From positions 286,744-350,743 of the forward strand of contig VFFE01007518.1 of assembly GCA_008921705.1 (NCBI GenBank): a DNA stretch of 64,000 nt. Direction: 5' to 3'. Positions 1 through 12,228 of the stretch are shown piece after piece. The notes beneath the pieces are model-generated. The model had not been told where the DNA came from and made no database searches. It saw nothing but the letters and a program-made list of their open reading frames with translations. This DNA is from Burhinus oedicnemus. Its lineage: Eukaryota; Chordata; Aves; Charadriiformes; Burhinidae. A program made the translations under genes and the position numbers. Each line of letters begins with the position of its first letter. The stretch's first letter is position 1.

Positions 1-3000
1 ACACCAGCTTTCTTTCCTTTTCAGAAGTTCAATTAATTTCATTATTTTAGTTTTCAAGTAACTGAATAAATCATCAGAAAAACATTATTACAGAAAATAA
101 ACAAACAATGAAAAAACATTCCACAATTTCAGGAAACAAGACTTGAGGAACAGAATCCAAACCCAAAATATATATGATAATAATTTTTTATTTTATGACT
201 AATTACAAACCAAAAAGTTGCATTTAGGTCAGAATCTAAATACAAAACAACTTTCCCTCTTAACAGTGCATACACTTTTATTCAGAATGAATTTGTGTCC
301 ATTCACAAGTTCATCGACATATTCCCAACTATTCATATGTGGAAAAGAGCTGAATATTATTGATAAAGCATATGATTCTATTTAATAATATTTTCAATAC
401 GATTTTTGCCTTCATTAAGAGACAAGCAAAACCTTCTTAATGTTATTCTAGTTTGAGGGAGAAACAGTATGCCTGATATGTACATAACTCAACAGAAATT
501 CTACCATTAATCATGGCGAATATTTGCTTTTGAAATGTTATGTCTCATTTTGAAGATTCCTCTCCTTCTTTCTTCGTCAATGCAGTAATGTTTGTGAAAA
601 GTATACTCCATATCTCTTGGGACATGAGGGATATAGTTGACAAAGCATTTCATATGTCTGTTTGCAGACATTGAAAGGAGTATTCATTCAACTGGAGCTA
701 CAACAAGCAGAGATCTTTCACATAGACAAAGCATATTCTCATTGTGCCACTGAAAACACAAAATTAGTGTATATTTTTTGTGAAGTAAAATTAACAGTTG
801 TTCAACAACTTGCATGTTGTCACAAATATGAAAATCTGATGTTGCAGGCTATTTGCAGAAAGAGAAAGAGAGAAGGTGGGGAAGGAGAAATATTTCTTTT
901 CAAAATGCTTTTGTCTTATTTTTTGTCCATGTTTACACAGCTGGATACACACCTACAGTTAACAGGCATACATGTGAATATTTCTTCCGAGTACTTAAAA
1001 TGTTTTTTTATTGGTTTTGCATAACTTGAAAAGTTATAAAAAAACTATTTGGGGAACTTCAGATCGTGTTACTTTACATTCTCATCAGGGCCCTATAGTA
1101 TTATGATTCCCTTACACACTCCTGGATAATTTGCCCTGGCTACCTTCCCCTCCTTAGTATGATTAACTGACTGTAAGGGGGGGTGGGGGTGGAAAACCAC
1201 TCTATTAATTTTCTCAGTTAATCAGAATAAAAAAGATTTCAGAATCAACTCTTGCAGGAAATATATACTGTATCTACTTGTGCTTCTACTTGTTATCTTT
1301 TTCTTTTCCATTTAGAGCCCAGTGCACCCTAGTTAGGGTTCCAAAGTGGAAAAGATCAGGCCCAGGACACAGTGAGGCACATACTTTTTTCAAGATGACT
1401 TGATCTTAATGGCAAATGACTGTCCAGGACTATAGTGTTTAGCTTCCTTCAGATAGCATTCAGAATTCATAAAATGGATGGAAAAACAGATTAAATTATT
1501 TTTTAAATTGAAAGACTTTCATGTAAGATAAAAAATGTACATGTATATAATAAATTCTTAATAGAAAAATAAAGTTCCTGGTTTTTTGAATCAAACAGTC
1601 TGGGATTTGGTAAACTTACACCTTAAGGAGATTTTGTCCATGGTGATTTATTTTTTTCTGTCAGTGTCACAAAGCATAATTTTGTTTCATTATTAAAAGA
1701 AGGCAGGGGAGAATTTAATCTTAAAACTTTACAGAAGATGGATAAATGGCTACTAGCCTCCTCTATAGTGAAGGTGACAGAAGACCTTATGCTAAGCAAC
1801 TGATTGCTGACAGTGTCATCCACTCATACCCATTAAGACTGACAAACTGAAATAATTGTAAAAAAAAATAAAAATTCTGAGACCCATATTTATGACTGAA
1901 TGAACGACAGATCTATCAGCAGACCAGTAGATCTGAATTTTTCAGTGTTGTAATAAGTGTGATGCATGCAATACTAAATGATTCAACACATTCATATTTT
2001 GTTAAAATAAGAAACACTACATATGTTTTAGGTTTCTTTAATGTCATCAATGCATGCTAAAATCAGCAATAAATTGTCGCTTTTTATTACCATTGAATTA
2101 AACTTATTCTGTCAGTATAGTAACCGCAAATTTGACCTTTGGTATCCATCCACCTTGGAATGTGCCTGTGGCATTTTCTTTCAAGAGATTTCAAAATCAG
2201 AATTTTAAATTGTCTTCTATACAATATTTCAAAAATTGAGTATTAATTGCAACTGACCAAATTCAAATGAGTGAGGTTTTGTCTAAAACTGTCTTTTTAA
2301 ATGATAAACTGGTTTAGAACACAATGGCAATATTCTAAAAGACTGTTTATTTTTTCATTGCATACCTAATTTATTTCCATGAACGGAACACATGAATGGA
2401 TTTAGGGGAAAAAAAATCTTGACTACATAAATTTAATTTTCCATTAAGTATATTTAGTTTTCTTACCCATGCTGCAAAATACTCGCTATTCAGCTTCCAC
2501 TGAAAAAAAACCTAAACAATTCTCCTATATACAAAGACCTCAGGACCATTAATAAAAAGTGGATTATTCTCATGTCGTAAATACTAGAAATATTGAGTCA
2601 TTTCAATGGGAATAAAAGTTTCAATCAATGTTTGAGAAGGCAAGGGGAGGAGAGGAAAGTAAGAAAAAAGGGAATAGTTTTTTTTTTTTTCTTTAAAAAC
2701 TTTTAAACTTATCCTGTGAAAGCAATTCCTAAAGGAATTTTCCTGTAGACTTCAATAAAAATTGCACTGAGCAGTCAATCAGTGAGAGCTGAATATCAAA
2801 AGACAAGAAAAAATTTGCTCTAGGGTTTTTGGTCTAAACCTTTTTTTTTTTATTAATCATATGCTTCTTTTTAAAGTCAGCTAAACATTTCTAGGGAGCA
2901 ATTTATTCCACGTACTTAAGATATGAGCCTTAATGTGGGATTCCCTTTGTGAATCTCCCTTTTCACTTGCTACATAAATAGCTTGAACTAAGCATATGAA

Positions 3001-3620
3001 TACTAAAGGGCTAAGAGCTGAGATTAATCTCCTCATTTGGGGGTTCTTGATTTCCTTACTGATTTGTAACAATGAAAATGGATAAAATAGGTAAATATCA
3101 TTAGACATATTTCTTTTTCTACATTTTTCACAGTGATACAATGAAGATTTTTTTTTTTTTTTGGTGAAGACTGAATAAAATCTTTCTTGACTATTTATTA
3201 ACAGGAACGATAAATAAAGCAGATTCCACCATTCCATTATTGTGGTTCCCAAATGTGCCTTTGAATATGTTGCATCCACAAAAAACCTTTAAAAGACAGT
3301 GAACACTAGGGCGAAATGGACTTCAGTTTAATCTCTGAAAAAAGGTTGTACACAATACTTTTTTTGTGACCAATGTTGATTTTTCCTTATGCATGAGATA
3401 GCTTCTAGCAAGTATTATTGTGAAAATATATGTACAGCTATGCTTTATTACTTAGCTGAAAAACACGGAAAATGTATTTCATAATCTCTCAGTAATAGAA
3501 ACCAGTATTTCTTTTATCAATCATGTAAACCAGGAACTAGACATATTTGGTACCTGTTGATACCTCTGTGTTCCATTTGGTTTCACCTGTACTCCAACAC
3601 AAAATAGCTAGCTGTCTTTT
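1..3620. other. AT-rich non-coding DNA, no recognised gene or repeat
   Basis: No gene or interspersed repeat is recognised here. The open frames at 662-1024 (120 codons) and 2881-3279 (132 codons, minus) show no recognisable domain and have the low-complexity composition of translated AT-rich DNA. Short T runs occur near 2680 and 3150. Confidence 0.6.
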
Positions 3621-4257
3621 AGAATCATAGAATCATACAATTGTCTAGGTTGGAAAAGACCTTTAAGATCATTGAGTTCAACCATAAACCTAACACTATT
3701 AAAACCACCATTAAACCATGTCCCTAAGCACTACATCTACCCGTCTTTTAAATACTTCCAAGGATGGAGATTCCATCACTTCCCTAGGCGGCCTGTTCCA
3801 ATAACCCTTTCGAGGAAGAAATTTTTCCTAACGTCCGATCTAAAACTCCCCTGGTGCAACTTGAGGCCATTTCCTCTCATCCTATGACTTGTTTCTTGGG
3901 AGAAGAGATCGACCCCCAGCTCTCTATCGCCTCCTTTTGGGTAGCTGCAGAGAGTGATAAGGTCTCTCCTCAGCATCCTCTTCTCCAGGCTAAACAACCC
4001 CAGTTCCCTCAGCCACTCCTCATAAGACCTGTTCTCCATACCCTTCACCAGCTTTGTTGCCCTTCTCTGGACATGTTCCACAATCTCAATTTCTTTCTTG
4101 TAGTGAGGGGTCCAAAACTGAACACAGTATTTGAGGTGGGGCCTCACCAGTGCCAAGTACAGCGGGACAATCCCTTCCCTAGTCCCGCTAGCCACGCTGT
4201 TCCTGATACAGGCCAGGATGCTGTTGGCCTTCTTGGCCACCTGGGCACACTGCTAGT
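3621..4257 (-). mobile_element. CR1 LINE, 5'-truncated, minus strand
   Basis: This is a 3' fragment of a CR1 non-LTR retrotransposon. Its 3' end lies at 3621, where the complement shows two ATTCTATG-type octamers followed inward by the 3' UTR motif GGTTGGAAAAGACC. On the minus strand 3776-4240 is open for 154 codons and encodes the ORF2 C-terminus, from [17 protein letters not shown] through [17 protein letters not shown] to [10 protein letters not shown]. Similarity to the copy at 7760-8959 stops near 4257, just upstream of the AKKAN motif, so the copy is 5'-truncated as most CR1 insertions are. It looks fairly old, with no open frame to the normal ORF2 stop. Confidence 0.93.
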
Positions 4258-4429
4258 TCTTTTTCGTTCCCTGATGTAAGTGAGGTTTAATACATAGAGT
4301 TCCTGTAAATACAAATTATTGAGCTAGACGTGAAAAATAAACAAGACAATTTTCCTGTCTTTAGGTTCTTACATAGTGAATAACAACCCTGTTTATGAGA
4401 ATAAAAAGATGAAAGAAAAAAAGAGAAAA
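4258..4429. other. short unique spacer between CR1 copies
   Basis: AT-rich sequence between two oppositely oriented CR1 fragments, ending in an A/G-rich stretch (about 4400-4430). No gene is seen. Confidence 0.5.
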
Positions 4430-4890
4430 GAAAGATGACTGGGGTATTGGAGCACCTCCCTTATGAGGAAAGGCTGAGAGAGCTGGGACTCTTTAGCCTG
4501 GAGAACAGAAGGTTGAGGGGAGACCATGTTATTGCTTTTAAGTATCCAAAGGGTGGGTTGAAGGAGGATGGAGGCAGACTCTTTTCAGGGGTTCCCAGTA
4601 ACAGGACGAGGGGCAATCGGCACAAGCTGGAACATCAGAAGTTCCATTTAAACATAAGAAAAAACTTCTTTCCTTTGAGGGTGACAGAGCACTGGACCAG
4701 GCTGCCCAGGGAGGTTGTGGAGTCTCCTTCTCTGGCGATTTTCAAGACCTGCCTGGATGCAGTCCTGAGTAATGTGCTGTAGGCATTCCTGCTTTAGCAG
4801 GGGAGTTGAACTAGGTGATCTCTAGAGGTCCCTTCCAACTCTGAAAATTCTGTGATTCTGTGAATCCGTGAATCTGTGAATCTGTGAATA
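4430..4890 (+). mobile_element. CR1 LINE 3' end, plus strand
   Basis: This is a 5'-truncated CR1 whose ORF2 C-terminal frame is open from 4435 to 4782 (115 codons). It encodes [20 protein letters not shown], an SNRTRGNRHKLEHQKFHLN segment and a terminus resembling LDAVLSNVL, followed by a stop. The 3' UTR runs to about 4890 and ends in five degenerate octamer units of the ATTCTGTG type (4846-4890), more than the usual two. It is the family with the [10 protein letters not shown]/[15 protein letters not shown]-terminus, like the copies at 24177-24458 and 50417-50611. The open frame suggests a relatively young insertion. Confidence 0.93.
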
Positions 4891-6045
4891 GATAAATAAT
4901 AATAGATTTCACAGTGGAGGAGCATTTAAAAGAAAGACCTGAATCATGAGGCAGCAGAAGTGCACTTTGATGGAGAAAGTATAATACTGAAAAAAAACTG
5001 TAAGTTTTTAAAGAGGAAAAGCATATGAATTGCATAAAATTTAAAAGAATATAAAGAAAGTAGCTATGCACACAATGCACACATAAAATCTAAATAAAAC
5101 ATTACTATAAACGTCTTGGATTTCATATCCAACTAAAAAGCATATAAACAGGGTAGAAAAAAATGCATTGCAGATGTAATTTCTAGCCGCTGTTCCTACA
5201 AATAACTTCCTGTATTCTGAGACAAACTAAATACTGTTGTGTTGCTAAGCGCCATCAACAAGTGTCTTATGATTCAAACAGATGTTCCTGCTTTTCAGGC
5301 CCACTGGTGCCAATACTCAGTGTAACTTTGCCCAGAGGAGTAAGGGAACTAATAGAGTATATCTGTAGCACTAACTTGCTGAGAAATGGTCCATCTATGC
5401 CAGAGTTTTGCTTCAGAGAACATAGACTTTTATTCAGATTTTTTTTCCCCATAGTGCTCATCATAGATATTCCAGAAATACCTGTAAGTGACTCAAGGGT
5501 GTAAGTGGGATAAAATAAGTAACGGACTGGTTTACATTCTAGCTAGTTTCCCAGAGATACAAAGCAAATCTAAAAAATGTTATATGCATACATCTTTAAT
5601 CACAAACTTTTACAACCCAGACATATTGGATTGCAAGCAAATCAAGGATCACTTACTTCCCTAGGCAACCGTAATCAAGGAATAAATTCCTATTTATTGC
5701 TTTTGCCACACACATTAAAATAATAATAAAAAAGGAACTTATTCCAGAGATAAAAACTATTTTTTATGGCTCTACTTTGTTAAAACTACTCGGTCAAAAA
5801 AAAAAAGTAACTTGATTTTCAACAGTAAATAGATGGAGAAGCGACCCAACATGTCATTGATTCACTTGCAAAGTTCAGAGACATGTAGAAGCTTAGGAAG
5901 AAAGATGACTGAAAATATAAGCAAGATTCATGGTAGAATTCATAAGAATAAAATATTTGTGTTTGCAAAGGATATGGATTTTCTTCTGAATGTTCTTTTA
6001 CTTCTTATTATGAACTTACTTTTACTTTTTATGATGAAGAGTTAG
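4891..6045. other. AT-rich non-coding DNA
   Basis: No gene, RNA or recognisable repeat is seen. Short open frames (for example 5262-5504 and 5833-6045) carry no recognised motif. Confidence 0.5.
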
Positions 6046-6422
6046 GGTTGTTTGCTGGAGAAACGAAGACTCCAGGGAGACCTTATAGCAGCCTTCCAGT
6101 ATCTGAAAGGGGCCTACAAGAAAGCTGGAGAGGGCATGTAGTGATAGGATGAGAGGTAATGACTTCAAACTGGAAGAGGGTAGATTTACAAAAGATATCA
6201 GAAAGAAATTTTTCACTATGAGGGTGGTGAGGCACTGGAACAGGTTGCCCAGGGAAGTTGTGGAGGCCCCATCCCTTGAAGAGTTCAAGGCCAGGTTGGA
6301 TGGGGCTTTGAGCAACCAGATCTAGTGGGAAGTGTCCTTGCCCATGGCAGGGGGGTTGGAACTAGATGATCTTTAAGGTCCCTTCCAACTTAAACTATTC
6401 TATGATTCTACGATTCTATGAA
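6046..6422 (+). mobile_element. CR1 LINE 3' end, plus strand, decayed
   Basis: This CR1 3' fragment starts at sequence corresponding to the LFSLEKRRL coding region (6046) and runs through the [31 protein letters not shown] region to a 3' UTR ending in three octamers (about 6395-6422). It belongs to a different subfamily from the neighbour at 4430, with the GAYKKAG-type region in place of the GGxxEDGARL-type region. A short deletion around 6125-6135 and frameshifts leave no sense-strand open frame. It is an old, non-functional copy. Confidence 0.9.
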
Positions 6423-7759
6423 CTGTGATTCAGTTTCAACCTGTAAGAGTATTAAGACTGCATTGTTTTGGAGGTTCTTTTGAGTGGGAGGGGGGAAGTT
6501 GTTTGTTTTTCTAAATTTCACTAGCAAAATATTGGGCCATTTCAATGTTTTAAAATAGGACAGATTTCCTTCATGTCCTTTAGAATTACTGTGTAAGCCC
6601 TGTTCATGGATAATATATTTCTGTCATTTCTCAGATAAAATATTGCATAAATTCATGGATAGCATACTCATTGTGTTTCAGATGTTGTATGTCTCCTGTA
6701 CATATGCTACTTAGAAAGCTTGTACATAAACAGTAAACCTAATGATTAAATATTTGTAACTTATTTACTGAAAATATATAGGGCACCTCCACAGCAAGCT
6801 CATTACAGTACATCTGTATCAGATTCTTTCCATACACTCAGTGGAGTTGACCTTTGTATGCCCAGGATTTCTGGATGTTTGGAAACTCTTAATATCCTCT
6901 GAGTAGATTGGCAGATGTTCAAAAATTCAAGGTTACAGGATACCTTGAATTCAAACTACATGCAAATTCCAAGCGGCCAGTGAAGTTTTAGAGAAATTTA
7001 AATGCATAACAGGTCCACTCACGACATTTGCTTTATGAAAATGCTTGAAGTCTAAAACTTTGATTAGCCCAAGCTTTAAGAATTTTTTTTTAATAATAAA
7101 TACCCTGTATGCAAAAAGATGAGATGGAATCTTGATTAATAATTATGTATATGGTCATAACCAGACACTTTCTTTTCCAAGAAATATCTTACTTCTTCAG
7201 TTTTTAAAAAACCCTCAATCTTTAATGATACATGTCTGGAAATTGATATATGATAGGTAAATCTCTAGTTCAGACTTTAAATAAGATTGCATATGTGGCC
7301 AAAAAGATGGGACACCTTCCTGAATTTGTTAGAAAGGACATTTATTTCATTTTCCTGTCCAAAAGGTCACTTCTGTTTAAAGTAACCCGTGGTTTCTTTT
7401 AGAGGAGAAATAATGGACATCTGTTATAATTCTAATAATTTCTCAGAGAATGGAAGTAGATAGCATCTTATTATTGTTCTTGTAAAGCATTAAAATGTTT
7501 CAGGAGGTTAGCCCTTTTCTTCACAAATTAACAATCAAAAGAGGAACAAAGCCTCTGAGAAATGAAAGGACCTTCTCTGTTTTGATGTCATTTTATTTTT
7601 TCAGAAAACTTAAAGAAACCAAGTTTTGTTTCGATGTAAGTTTTGGAAAATATCTGTGAGATTACCTTTATAATGAAAGTTCCAGGCCATATTTTTTAAT
7701 ATTTTAAGCTATTCCTAAATATTTTAAAACATCGAGTAGGAAACTTGATCAGACAGCAG
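6423..7759. other. AT-rich non-coding DNA
   Basis: No gene, RNA or recognisable interspersed repeat is seen in this stretch. Confidence 0.5.
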
Positions 7760-8959
7760 ACCATCCCACCTGGTGGATGAAGGAAAGGCTGTGGATGTCG
7801 TCTACTTGGACTTTAGTAAGGCCTTCGACACAGTCTCCCACAGCATTCTGCCAGAGGAGCTGGCAGCCCGTGGCTTAGACAGGTGTACTCTTCGCTGGAT
7901 TAAAAACTGGCTGGATGGCTGAGCCCAGAGAGTTGTGGTGAATGGCGTTAAATCCAGCTGGCAGCAGGTCTCAAGCGGTGTTCCTCAGGGCTCAGTTTTG
8001 GGGCCAGCCTTGTTTAATATCTTTGTTGATGATCTGGATGAGGGGATTGAGTTCACCCTCAGTAAGTTTGCAGATGACACCAAATTAAGTGGGAGTGTTG
8101 ATCTGCTTGAGCGTAGGAAGGTTCTGCAGAGAGATCTGGACAGACTGGATGGATGGGCTGAAGCCAACTGCATGAGGTTTTACAAGGCCAAGTGCCGGGT
8201 CCTGCACTTGGGTCACAACAACCCCAGGCAACACTACAGGCTTGGGGAGGAGTGGCTGGAAAGTTGCCTGGTAGAAAAGGATCTGGGGGTCCTGGTGGAC
8301 AGTCGGCTAAACATGAGCCAGCAGTGCGCCCAGGTGGCCAAGAAGGCCAATGGCCTCTTGGCCTGTATCAAGAATAGTGTGGCCAGCAGGAGGAGGGAAG
8401 TGATCATGCCCCTGTACTCAGCACTGGTGAGGCCGCAGCTCGAGTCCTGTGTTCAGTTTTGGGTGCCACAGTATAGGAGGGACATTGAGGTGCTGGAGTG
8501 TGTCCAGAGAAGGGCAACGAAGCTGGTGAAGGGTCTGGAGAACATGCCTTATGAGGAGCAGCTGAAGGAATTAGCATTGTTTAGTCTGGAGAAGAGAAGG
8601 CTGAGGGGAGACCTTATTGCTCTCTACAACTACCTGAAAGGACGTTGTAGTGAGATGGGAGCTGATCTCTTCTCCCAAGTAACTAGCAATAGGATAAGAG
8701 GAAATGGGTTCAAGTTCCTCCAGGGGAGGTTTGGGCTAGACATTAGGAAAAAATTTTTCACAGAAAGAGTTATCAAACATTGGAGGAGGCTGCCCAGGGA
8801 GGTGGTTGAGTCACCATCCCTAGATGTGTTTAAAAGTCGTGTAGATGTGGTGCTTAGAGACATGGTTTAGTGGCATACTCTACCTACCTGGTAGAGTAGG
8901 GTCAATGGTTGGACTAGATGATCTTAAAGGTCTCTTCCAACCTAAATGATTCTATGATT
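7760..8959 (+). mobile_element. CR1 LINE, 5'-truncated, 1.2 kb, well preserved
   Basis: This copy covers the reverse transcriptase palm and the whole ORF2 C-terminus plus 3' UTR. It starts at sequence encoding [20 protein letters not shown] (7768 onward) and ends at about 8959 with the octamer tail ATGATTCTATGATT. The frame is continuous from about 7768 to the ORF2 stop at 8868-8870, apart from one in-frame TGA at 7920-7922, which is probably a decayed CpG arginine codon (CGA to TGA). It is the only copy in the window that keeps the catalytic FADD box (8067-8078). It resembles the short copies at 3621-4257, 20935-21130 and 46424-46897, which suggests one subfamily. Confidence 0.95.
7768..8870 (+). 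pseudogene. CR1 ORF2 C-terminal half (RT palm, thumb and C-terminal region)
   Basis: This encodes the C-terminal half of a CR1 ORF2 protein, the endonuclease/reverse transcriptase that copies CR1 RNA at a nicked target. The motif A region (LDFSKAFDT) lies before an in-frame TGA at 7920-7922. After it 311 codons are open from 7935, with [17 protein letters not shown] (motif B), the FADD catalytic box at 8067-8078, [25 protein letters not shown] and a C-terminus close to [21 protein letters not shown]. The endonuclease domain and RT fingers are absent through 5' truncation. No promoter is recognisable and it cannot make a full enzyme. Confidence 0.9.
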
Positions 8960-11175
8960 AAGTGGGAGGAAAAGCCACTTTTCCTTTGCTATTACTTCTG
9001 CATTTAATAATAAACAGGTATTCCTGGCAATCTTTTGAAAGTGGAAGAAATCATATGCAAACAGACCATTAAAAGGACTATAAACTATTAAAAGAACAGG
9101 TATTCAGCTGATATGTAGTATCTATTCACAAGCCATTTAACTCTAAGTCTGTATTAGTCATTGACTTCAGAGCGGAGAGGATTGGACAGGGCAATTACTG
9201 GCAAGCTTTGTAACTCATTGTGCTGCCTAATTGACATAAATGAAGCACGATCAGCATGTTCCCTAGTTATTTTTTCACATCTACACCATCCCAGATGAAG
9301 TTCCAGGTCTCTGATCTTCAGTGGTAGCCCTGCATTTTTAGAAGGCCAAACATCATACAGAAGATTTATATTTTCTTTGACCTGGAGATCATCATATAAA
9401 TGTGCAAGCAATCTAAAGACACTTCTTGGAGTCTGAGTGCTGAATAGTACTAAACAATAGGTGTTTCAAACTTTACCTCTTAAGGAGAGGCCTAATATCT
9501 GAAAAAAGGACAAGGCCACTAAGAAGTAAATGATGTAACTACTGTATGAGTAATTTACCTTTTAACCTTCACATTGAAGAATACGTAGCATTAATATTGG
9601 AAATATTATTGTGGAAAGGAAAAGTCACTTCATACAGTTCCCTTAGGTCAATATAGACAGTCTTTTTAAAACAGATGTTGAGGAACGTCTAACAACTGAT
9701 CGCATACCGTTTGCAGTAGAAAATGAATGTATCAAGTAGAAATGTGGAAGTGCTACTTTATGTGACTCACAGAAGGTATAATACAAGATAATTCCATTAA
9801 GGGAGGTAGGAAAAAAGTTACACTGAAATATAAGAGGTTACAAGAAGATGAATTTTCATTACCACAGGCTCACTTTAGTAAGTTGAAGTATTGTAGAAAG
9901 TTAATTCAGAGGGTTGGTTTGCTTGTTGGTTAGTTTTTTTGCTTTGAAGTTATTCAGTCTAAAACCTATCTCTACCTAAAACAATAACATTTTTCCTTTA
10001 TAAGTCTTTCTCACAGAAGATTGGATGGCACTAGCTCCTGAATAATAATATACAGTGGCTTTACTCTTTACCAGGTAGTAGGCTCCTGCATTGAAATCAT
10101 TTTTTCACCTTGAATGGTTCCACATTCTCCATTCCCCAGAACTATGCATTAACTCCTGAGCTTATTCTAGGTAGACATGATTCTTCGTTTCTGCTGAAGC
10201 TTGAGTAGAAAGATTTCAAGCAGAAATCTTGACTTTATAAGGCAGGATAAAGTACAGATAGAAAAAAGACAGAGCTAAATTATTAGTTAAAGCAATTAAC
10301 TGATTTGGGGAAACATTAAAGCACGTCTTTGTTCTCCAGAATATGTAAGAATTTTATATTAGACTGTCATGGGATTTGAAAGAAAATAAAACAAGTATAT
10401 AATGTTTGAGAGCCAATATCACAAATAAGAAACATAAAACTTCATTCTTTTTTTAAGCATTTCCTATTGACTAAGCTTAAAGGTTTCTTCATTTCTGTGC
10501 TGGCTGATGTGAATTTCATTTTTATGTGCCTAATACCACTCTTTCAATGAAAGGGAATTTAACTTATTGACTTAGCATTGTGAAAGTAATTCCTGGAGCT
10601 GACACCCTGTATTTAGCCACGATGGAACTGAACTTTACTAAAAACTACAACTATTCTTTTAATATAGTCTCCATTCTTCTTGATTTTTGGCAAGATAAAG
10701 GTATGTTAAGCACAATTCTTTCCAATGTTCTCTATTTGTTACTGATTATACTATCAGGAGACAGTAATAAGAGATTTCTACTGATTAATTGAAATTAATA
10801 TTTCAGACGTAGAAGGTTATCTGCATTTTCTGTTAAATTTTACCATACAGAGTGGCTGAAGTCTTAAGAAACCTGGTAACAGGATACAGAAGAAAATATC
10901 AACTAGAAGAGAAAGTATTTGTCTTCACCCGTAAGCACTTTCCACAAGAGAGACAATAAATGAAAGTTGTTAAACATCCTCTTAGATTTTACATTCTGTT
11001 CAAAACAATGTTGCATTTGGGAACTAGTTTTTGTGACATGTATCCACTCCTACATTAAACTTAAAGACATGAGGGAAGGCTCCAACTTTCTCTGTTGTTT
11101 CTAGCAGGAACTTTGGACATCTCTCACAGTTGCTTAGCACTCTGCTTTGATGGCAATCCTCTGAATAGGACACAA
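8960..11175. other. AT-rich non-coding DNA
   Basis: No gene or mobile element is recognised. The segment 9140-9420 is more complex than its surroundings, but its 85-codon minus-strand frame (9154-9411) matches no family I know. Confidence 0.5.
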
Positions 11176-11410
11176 AATACAGAAAATGCCATTTAAACAT
11201 AACTAAGAACCTTTACCATGTGAGGGTGGTCAAAGACTGGAACAGGTTGCCCAAAGAGGTTGTGGGATCTTAGTCTTTGATGATATTCAAAACCTGACTT
11301 GACATGGCCCTGGGCAACCTGCTGTAGTTGACCCAGCTTTGGGTCAATGGAGGTTCAACCAGATGATCTCCAAAGATGCCTTCCAATGTCAGCCATTCTG
11401 TTATTCTTCT
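11176..11410 (+). mobile_element. CR1 LINE 3' end, degraded
   Basis: This decayed CR1 3' fragment begins at sequence corresponding to the KFHLNxRKNFF coding segment (CCATTTAAACATAAC near 11190). It continues with the GGAACAGGTTGCCCA motif (11240-11254), the ORF2 end and the 3' UTR (GTTCAACCAGATGATCTCCA, 11351-11370), ending at a poor octamer near 11405. Many substitutions are present and there is no open frame, so it is an old insertion. Confidence 0.85.
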
Positions 11411-11652
11411 AAAAACTACCTTCCCTGGGATACATAAATTATGAAATTATCCACTATATGACTCATGAAAAAAGATTCCTTAGAATTTGTTTTCTGGTCT
11501 AACAAAAGATGTAATTAGCAATATTTTAAAATCCAATTGTTTAAAAAAAAATAAATTAACAAGTCCCAAACTATGTACTATTTCGGTCTCCTTTTTTGCA
11601 CTGTCATATTTAAATTCTTCAGTATGACATATATCCTAGCTTCATGCTGAAG

Positions 11653-12228
11653 TGTCATAATTTCAGCTGATGGAGTTAACTTTCTTAGCAGCAGCTGGGG
11701 CTACATTTTAGATTCGGGATGACAGTGGTGTTGATAGCGCACTGATGTTTTCAGTTGTTGTTAAGTAATCAAGGCCATTTCTGCTCCTCATACCACCTTA
11801 CCAGCGAGTAGGCTGGGAGTGCATAGAGAGTTGGGAGCAGACACAGCCAGGACAGCTGACCCCAGCTGACCAAAGGAATATTCCATGCCATATAATGTCA
11901 TGCTCAGTATATAAAGCTGGAGGAAAAGAAGGAAGGGGCGGACATTTAGAGTTATGGCATTTTGTCTTCCCAAATAACCATTACACATGATTGAGTCTTG
12001 CTTTTCTGGGGATGGCTGAACACCTGCCTGCTGATAGGAAGTAGTGAATGAATTCCTTGTTTTGCTTTGTTTGCGTGTGCAGCTTTTGCTTTACTAATGA
12101 AACTGTCTTTATCTCAATCCACAAGTTTTCTCACTTTTACTCTTCTGATTCTCTTCCCCGTCCCACCAAGGGGGGAGTGAGTGAGTGGCTGAATGGTCCT
12201 AGTTGCCGGCTGGGGTTAAACCACAACA
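11653..12228 (-). mobile_element. Solo LTR of an endogenous retrovirus, minus strand
   Basis: The block reads TG...CA on the minus strand. It begins with the complement of CCGGCTGGGGTTAAACCACA (ending at 12228) and ends at 11653. The TGTTGTGGTTTAACCCC start is a hallmark I recognise from many bird LTRs, as is the GGTCAGCTGTCCTGGCTGTG-like central part. A TATATA motif on the minus strand (complement around 11908-11915) may be the U3 TATA box. The flanks are TGAAG (11648-11652) and TGGAG (12229-12233), which fits a 5-bp target duplication with one mutation and so an ERVL-like element. No internal coding region or second copy of this LTR lies nearby, so it is solo. No protein is encoded. Confidence 0.8.

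Noticed and set aside
662..1024. 120-codon open frame as a host gene
   Set aside because: No recognised domain, low-complexity composition and no splice or promoter context. Such frames occur by chance in AT-rich DNA.
2881..3279. 132-codon minus-strand frame as a gene
   Set aside because: It contains a Lys run from a poly-T tract and no motif. Likely chance.
8192..8377. Alternative-frame ORFs over CR1 copies as genes
   Set aside because: These frames overlap the recognised ORF2 coding frame and are shadows with no independent support. The same applies to 54513-54956, 59403-60070 and 62275-62718.
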